DNA of 64,000 bases from Eunapius fragilis (Eukaryota > Porifera > Demospongiae > Spongillida > Spongillidae), in contig OY811974.1 in the NCBI GenBank assembly GCA_963681505.1, positions 3,459,271 through 3,523,270 on the forward strand, read 5' to 3'. Both the position numbers and the translations under genes were made by a program. Positions 57,262 to 64,000 of this stretch are shown here, one piece after another. The notes beneath the pieces are model-generated. The model was not told the origin of the DNA. It saw only the letters and a program-made list of their open reading frames with translations, and did no database searches. Position 1 is the stretch's first letter; every line of letters begins with the position of its first letter.

Positions 57262-57289
57262 GGCTGGAGGCCTAGAAATTTTTTGTCAC

Positions 57290-58620
57290 CATTCGGGTCC
57301 AGATAGCTTCCAACATATCCACACTGGAGCTGGTCAATACTCTGCCAGCTCTTTACAGTGTACCCTGTGGAAGTACAACACGCTCTTTAGGCAAGAGCCA
57401 GGGACACTCAGCAGGCCTTCCACTTGGAGGATATCCTGGTATGGTGTATCACGAATCCTCATTTCAGACAAGATCTTATGGTTCTCACCCATGAGCCGCA
57501 ATTAACTAGCAACTCTCACCATGACAAACATGCCATGCACATACCATCAGGCAAGGAGATCGGCCAGTGGATCAACTTTGGGAAATGCACCTTCTCCCAC
57601 ATGTGCTCCATGGATAACAGGCTGTGGTGAAGATCACTCTGCCAAGGCCTGCCCTCACACCAGTACTCCAGGGGTTAAGGGAGCTCCAATGGGCTCATAC
57701 CCCACTCTGAGGCTAAGCCTGAACTGAAGGGACATCCCAACAAAGCCTGGGACTCCTGGCTGCTCAACGGCATTGACAACAGTGTTTCCACAAGCTACAA
57801 TGGTCCTCTCTTCTCCTTCACTGCACACAACCTTACCTCACAATGCCCCCTAGAGCCTTTTGTACATCTGACCAAGGAGAAAAATGGGAAGTGGAGAGTG
57901 AGAGTCATCCTTCACCTGTCAGTGCCAGAGGGTATCATCATCAATGACTTCATTGCCAAAGAAGACTTTGCCATCCACTATTCTATAAATGACGATGCTG
58001 TGGCGCTCCTTAGCAGATTCAATGATGGCCTGAAATCTGTCTTCAGAATGGTCCCAATCCAGGCATCTGAATGGGAAGTCCTTGGCATGTATTGGTGAGA
58101 GCAGTATTGACATATGCCTCCCTTTTGGTCTCCACTTGACCCCCAGCATGTTCAACAACCTTGCCAGCGCCTTACACTGGATCTTGGAGAATAAGTGCTA
58201 CCTCTGTCACCTTCCTGGGCATTGTACTGGACTCCTCATTGCAGCAGCTCAGGTTGCCACCAGAAATCTCCATCTCTAATCAGCTCATGGCACGATAAGC
58301 ACGAAGTCACCAAGCGAGAGCTCCTGTCCCTCATCGGGAAACTCTCCTTTGCAACCAAGGTAGTCCCGGCAAGACACCTGTTTCTATGCCGCCTCATACA
58401 CTTCTCAACCACAGTGAGGAGGCTACACCCCCACATTCATCTCAACAATAATGCCAGAGCCGACCACTGCCACCACTTGATGGCCATTTGGTGCCCGTTG
58501 AAGTCTAGGGACTTAGACCCTGCCCTGGAGACAAGAACAATGAAAAGCTTGCAGAGGCATGAGGTCAAGGCACCAACAGGAGTTGAGTCTTGTCAGCAGT
58601 AGAGCTCTGAGAGTTAAATT
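57290..58620 (+). mobile_element. DIRS-like retroelement fossil
   Basis: Parts seen in order: a Cys/His zinc-knuckle-like segment (CTFSHMC with CGEDHSAKACP), a reverse-transcriptase stretch (VILHLSVPEGIIINDFIAKE, then ICLPFGLHLTPSMFNNLASA) and an RNase-H-like end (TKRELLSLIGKLSFATKVV). The phrases fit DIRS-type tyrosine-recombinase retroelements. It is broken in several places and lacks a recognisable recombinase and terminal repeats. Old by its degree of decay. Confidence 0.55.
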
Positions 58621-58993
58621 TAATATTTTCTAATATTGCTGACAGAGAGTGCTGTTGGCATGGAGAAGGTGAGGTATAATGTGACACAGAATGCGAATGA
58701 TGTATTTCCAATGAACAATATATATTCCCACTTTGCGCTAACATTGTTTAATGATCCTCGGTTTACAGCATAATGAACGTGATGAAGGTTTTAAGGGACG
58801 CTTAGATTATTACATAACATCCATACACCAAAGTGCCTATCAATAAATACAATGTTTACATGAACTGAACAAAATAACAGGCAGTCTCTAATCAAAAGTT
58901 TAGGTTATTATACTACCTTTGGAATCAGACATCATTATCATTCGTATAATAGAGTACAATTTTTTTATGATGACAATATCTGCTCTGTTCCAG
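58621..58993. other. Intergenic or first intron of Ig/FN3 gene 2
   Basis: Probably contains or precedes the signal-peptide exon of the gene at 58994, which was not identified. Confidence 0.3.
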
Positions 58994-61303
58994 TCTGCAT
59001 TATTGTTGTCCATGTCATGCCAGCGACAGACTATGTGGCATTTGAAAATGATGCAATGACGTTCACCTATCGCTGTATTGGGAATGGTACCAGTCTCTAT
59101 TGGACTGTTGATGACTATACTACTGGCCAGATTTATGTACGAGATAGAGGAATATGGAATACGTATCCTATTATGTCATCTGATGGGCTGAACATATTCT
59201 CTCATCTCATTGTTCCAACTACCAAAACCAATAATAACATTTCAGTTATCTGTAATATTTTGGATTCATCATTTAACAGCTGGTCAAGTGATCCAGTGAA
59301 ACTTACACTTCAAGGTATAGTAATGTACTGAATGTAATCTGTACATTTATGTAGTTGATGCAGTAGTTATGAAGGTAAATAATTAAACCGGGCCACTATC
59401 AAAATTACACTGAATGATGCTATTCCCTCATTGAGATATTGCTAGTATGATTAAGTGGACATGCAAACAGTGTGATGTGGTGACAACAATTTGTATGATA
59501 GATTTTCATATTTGAATCCTTTATCATTGTGAAACTGTACCAACAACTAAATTGATGCTGTTATCAATAAATGATAACTCCAATAACGTGTGTATGGCTC
59601 TTTTTATTTTCTGCACTTGACTAATGGAGATTATTTTGACCTAATCTAGGGATTCTGGTTGCTCCATACAACTGTTCAGCAACTCTGTCCAGTACCACTA
59701 TTAATTTGAGTTGGGTGGCTCCATTCTCTCTTGATATCACTGACTACACCACTGACATATTTTATTATACTCTGTGTAATAAAAAAATCATGTATGAATG
59801 TTGGAATATTTCTAGTGATCCTGACTGCACCTTTCCTAGAATATGCATCACATCTCTGAATTTCAATAACCTTCTGCTTAAGGGTGGCAGGAATACATCA
59901 TCCATTGGCGACTGTAATCATATTGAGTTTATCTTATTCGCTGTGAATGGAGCTGGAAATGGAAATGCAACTTCAGTTACCTGCACTGACAGTCAAACAC
60001 CATGGACAGGTTTGTGTAACAAGGGCTCATGGTTTCATTATGCATTGCATATATTATGTAATCAGAAAATCAGACTTATACTGCTTTTGGTGATCCCAAG
60101 TGTGGATCCCATTGACTATTATAATAGTACAGATTGATTTTCAATTTTGGCCAGCACATTATTCGTTAATCAGGATCACTTAACCAAGGCCTCAATTATG
60201 TATATTTTGAACCATAGCCATGGTCTTCTGATGGAAAAGAATGTAGGAATACATGTCTTATGTCATAGTATATAGAACTAGTTGTAAGTGGGAATAATGT
60301 ATAAAACATGATGTTTGTTATATATGGGACTGTGTCTGTGAAAATGATTCTTCGCTATAAATGTATGGGGTCATTGGCAGCAAAATGGGAACCTAGCACA
60401 AATTATTAAAAATTTCCAGGACGGAGCATTAAAGTTGATGCGTGCAATTAATGGCTCAAATTGAACGAGGACTTTGTACAGCTGTATCTTCCTAATGGAA
60501 GAAGTAAAAATTAACAATTGTACAAATCAATAGGTACAGGATCCCTTAATTTGTATAAAGTGCATTAAATTTTCCTGCAGATAGATTTGGAGAGTCTAAA
60601 CTATTGGACATTGCACCACTGGCATGAAGCTAATGCAAGACTCCAATTTCTTTTACCATAGAGAAATTGTGTAGTACAAATAGGAGGTCAAAAACTTTTA
60701 CTGTTGTGAAGTTATAGCAATTCATACATGAATCATTATTATAACAGCAAAGGATCATTTTCACAGACACTGTACCATATGCTGAAACAATAAATTATTA
60801 GCATGCTCAAGTTTAGTGGAACAATTTTGAGACCAGTGTTGTAGAAGAATTCCATTAATTTCTGCAGCTGTTACATCAATTGAAATGTCCATAGCTAATC
60901 AGACAGCTGCTACTATTGGTTACCATTACACACTACCACACTCCATTGGTAAGCTGACATGTTATGAAGCTCAGTGTGATTTTGTTCATTTTATCATTAG
61001 CAGTGAATGGAATCATCTACAGTGTCCCTACCCTGGTAATGACAGCCGCTGTGTCTGTGACCTGTGCACTTCTTTATATCAAATGCAAACATAAAGGTAT
61101 GAAAATGATATTGGTTTGATGCTTTATGTATAATTTACAATTGGTTAGGTAAAATGGAGAGCATTAAAATGGAAGAGAACAATGCTTATGGTGTGCTGAA
61201 ACATAGTCCAGTGGCAAAAAAAGCACTTGTTATGGAAAGCAATGAAATTGAACTGGAACAAAACAAGGCATATGAAGAAATCAAAAAAACCATCATCAAT
61301 TAA
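58994..61303 (+). CDS. Ig + FN3 receptor-like membrane protein, paralogue 2
   Basis: Exons: 58994-59314, 59650-60009, 60868-60948, 61001-61096, 61149-61303, all phase 1 with AG/GT borders; open throughout to TAA. Exon 1 is an Ig-like domain (YRCIGNG and SVICNILD cysteines, LYWTVDD tryptophan). Exon 2 is FN3-like (INLSWVAP, VNGAGNGNA) with many N-glycosylation sites. A short stalk exon follows, then a transmembrane helix (VPTLVMTAAVSVTCALLYI) with a basic KCKHK stop-transfer. The 50-residue cytoplasmic tail has two tyrosine motifs, NAYGVL and KAYEEI; pYEEI is the classic Src-family SH2 ligand. The signal-peptide exon upstream is missing. Likely a type I cell-surface receptor; ligand and pathway unknown. 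AATAAA at 61508. Confidence 0.7.
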
Positions 61304-61507
61304 ATAGTACTCACCGATTTCAAGTTATACATGATATCCTGGTACCATAGAATGTAATACGTGTATATAGTACATATGGTACAAGAACAAAATGGCTCAG
61401 CAAAATGTACTGCAAAATATAGCTGGCATTGCGTTAATTTTCAGTGCGTGCGTTCTTTTATGTAGCTTAAATTAATATGCAAGGTTCTATTTGGACATTA
61501 AAACTGC

Positions 61508-61513
61508 AATAAA
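61508..61513 (+). terminator. Polyadenylation signal of Ig/FN3 gene 2
   Basis: AATAAA 205 nt after the stop codon at 61303, the first canonical hexamer downstream. Confidence 0.4.
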
Positions 61514-61743
61514 GTAACACTGATTTAAAAGGAGTATCATATCCAGAAATGTACGGTTAAAGGGAATTGAAAATTATTGCGGTTTGTACATTCCATAGAA
61601 AATGAACGGCTATTTGTTTGTAACCAACTTAATAGAATACAATACTGCTTTTGGTATGCACGATCTTGATTTATATGAATAAATCAAGCTAGGTGGTAAA
61701 ACAGCACTTTCCATAGAGACCTACGGAAACTCAACTCTTCTGC

Positions 61744-62044
61744 CAGTGTTGCCGCGATTTATCGCAAAATGCGATTATATTATTATATCGCGAAACGCGA
61801 TATATCGCGATTAGTATTACTCTTATCGCGAAATAAACGTGTACGGATGTTAACATAGATATGCGGATTTTGGAAATCTTAATTCAGATACGAGCAGAGA
61901 TTGAGGCATGTCATGAAATTAATTTACGGAATTACGTTTAAAGTTAAAACAGCTTTGAATTTTGCGATATTTATATCGCGATTAAATCCACGATGTATCG
62001 CGATATAGACGATTAAAAATGAATATTATTTCGCGGCAACACTG
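61744..62044. mobile_element. hAT-type MITE, 8-bp TSD
   Basis: CAGTGTTGCCGCGA and TCGCGGCAACACTG are perfect inverses at the ends. The flanks TCTTCTGC (61736-61743) and CCTTCTGC (62045-62052) are an 8-bp target duplication with one change. The interior is rich in ATCGCGATA motifs. CAGTG ends with 8 bp fit hAT. Confidence 0.8.
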
Positions 62045-62052
62045 CCTTCTGC

Positions 62053-62544
62053 ACCTTACTAATGAATTCAGCAGCTCACAATTATTCAGCCAGTTTAGAT
62101 CCAGATTTTGTGGGCCCCAGAATAAGAGATCATGCAGTTCTGTTATTTTTAGAGATATTTAAATCACCTAGTACAGGTATAGGCCTTTTGGGTTTTAATT
62201 GTCTGGGTCACAAGGACTAAGATCCAATCAGAACCATCTTGTGCAGTTTTAAACTACAAGGTGGTTTGGACGCACTCCTTGGAATCATGGCTTCATGTTA
62301 CGGCTTCATTCATCGTTCATTTGGACTGTTGAGCTGTAAACATTTTTTCAGGTTGCAATGATCTATCATGCTGCTAACTGCAATTGCCAACAGTAGTCAA
62401 TAATACTGAGAACTGAGCATACCGAAATATCATAACACATGAGAGTGCCTATGCTTACATAAACTCACTCCCTTTGGGGTTGGTTTTAACCATGATTATG
62501 AATTTGTATACAACTGATTGTAAGTTGTAATTTGTGATACAACT
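62053..62544. other. Intergenic, nothing recognised
   Basis: No gene or element end was seen. Confidence 0.3.
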
Positions 62545-62674
62545 GATAATTCCTCCCTTGGGGACGGCAGTCAGGATGATGGCTGGGGCAGGTATGGCAG
62601 AAGTGGGGGTCACAATGATGTCCACCCTCTCAAACAAGTTGCCTGAGGACCTCCACAGCTCGCGCGTGCTGTTT
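62545..62674 (-). pseudogene. Amidase (FAAH-like) exon fragment
   Basis: After a TGCTCAG acceptor the minus strand reads STRELWRSSGNLFERVDIIV, then TPTSAIPAPAI and TAVPKGG. VDxIVTPTxxxxAP is the late amidase-signature region of fatty-acid amide hydrolases, closest in memory to the plant/invertebrate FAAH type. The expected continuation does not follow and no other amidase exons lie nearby, so this looks like a stranded exon or pseudogene piece. Confidence 0.5.
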
Positions 62675-62962
62675 CTGAGCATTGATTATCAGTTTTATGC
62701 ATATATCTGATACCTGAAGATGTCCTTCAAGAAGAGTCTAAAGTGATTGGTATGATTGGTGCTCTTTAAAACCATTCCTATCTGGATTTGTACTCACCTG
62801 AGAATTATCCACATGCATATGCATGGTTTCTATTGCTCACTTCTACACGTTTCTACATGTTTTGGTCCGTTTGATAGAGGCTTATGTCTGGCACTCAACC
62901 ATAGCCTATTGCTGTTGACATTGCCCACATTTGGGGCTTGATAATATCAAAACACACAGGAA

Positions 62963-64000
<1,038 letters not shown>

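Overview
The window looks like nuclear DNA of an early-branching marine animal, most likely a demosponge; that placement is inference. It is AT-rich, its genes are split by GT-AG introns (some only about 50 bp), and it carries Ig/FN3 receptor-like genes, an ankyrin/P-loop gene relic and many eukaryotic DNA-transposon families. Nothing points to a bacterial or organellar source.

Layout. 1-6.9 kb is mostly non-coding, with two short-TIR elements that share a 5-bp target duplication (1120-1416 and 2216-3295), a proline-rich minus-strand exon candidate (4111-4458) and duplicated or palindromic blocks. 7.7-9.3 kb holds a minus-strand ankyrin/P-loop pseudogene. 10.5-15 kb has a Harbinger-type MITE, GT-rich arrays, a YqaJ-nuclease plus PHD-finger relic and a possible transposase relic. 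From 16956 to 32820 a 12-exon plus-strand gene can be traced whose exon phases all agree (1207 codons). Its C-terminal two thirds is built from three kinds of tandem protein repeat: a Met/Lys/Glu/Gln coiled coil, a 20-residue basic repeat and a proline-free collagen-like GAGGEK repeat. Its 6.7-kb fourth intron holds a TTAA-flanked element and a reverse-transcriptase relic.

33.7-37.3 kb is a DNA transposon with about 500-bp terminal inverted repeats and a decayed DDE-type transposase. At 39.5-41.4 kb and 59.0-61.3 kb lie two related plus-strand genes with one Ig-like and one FN3-like domain, built from phase-1 exons. The second has a transmembrane segment and a cytoplasmic tail with YGVL and YEEI tyrosine motifs, so it reads as a possible signalling receptor. 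Between them sit a second, different transposase relic (43.8-45.9 kb, minus), a transposon-dense stretch at 46-58 kb, and a DIRS-like fossil.

The most striking structure is at 55.4-57.3 kb: a 251-bp MITE with a 7-bp target duplication, interrupted by a 1430-bp element with perfect 101-bp inverted repeats and a 9-bp target duplication. That element carries a zinc-finger ORF and RecQ-like helicase exons facing each other, and a Harbinger-type MITE has landed inside helicase motif Ia. A 98-bp relative of the helicase element, with its own 9-bp duplication, lies next door. All calls come from reading the sequence by eye; no database search was run.
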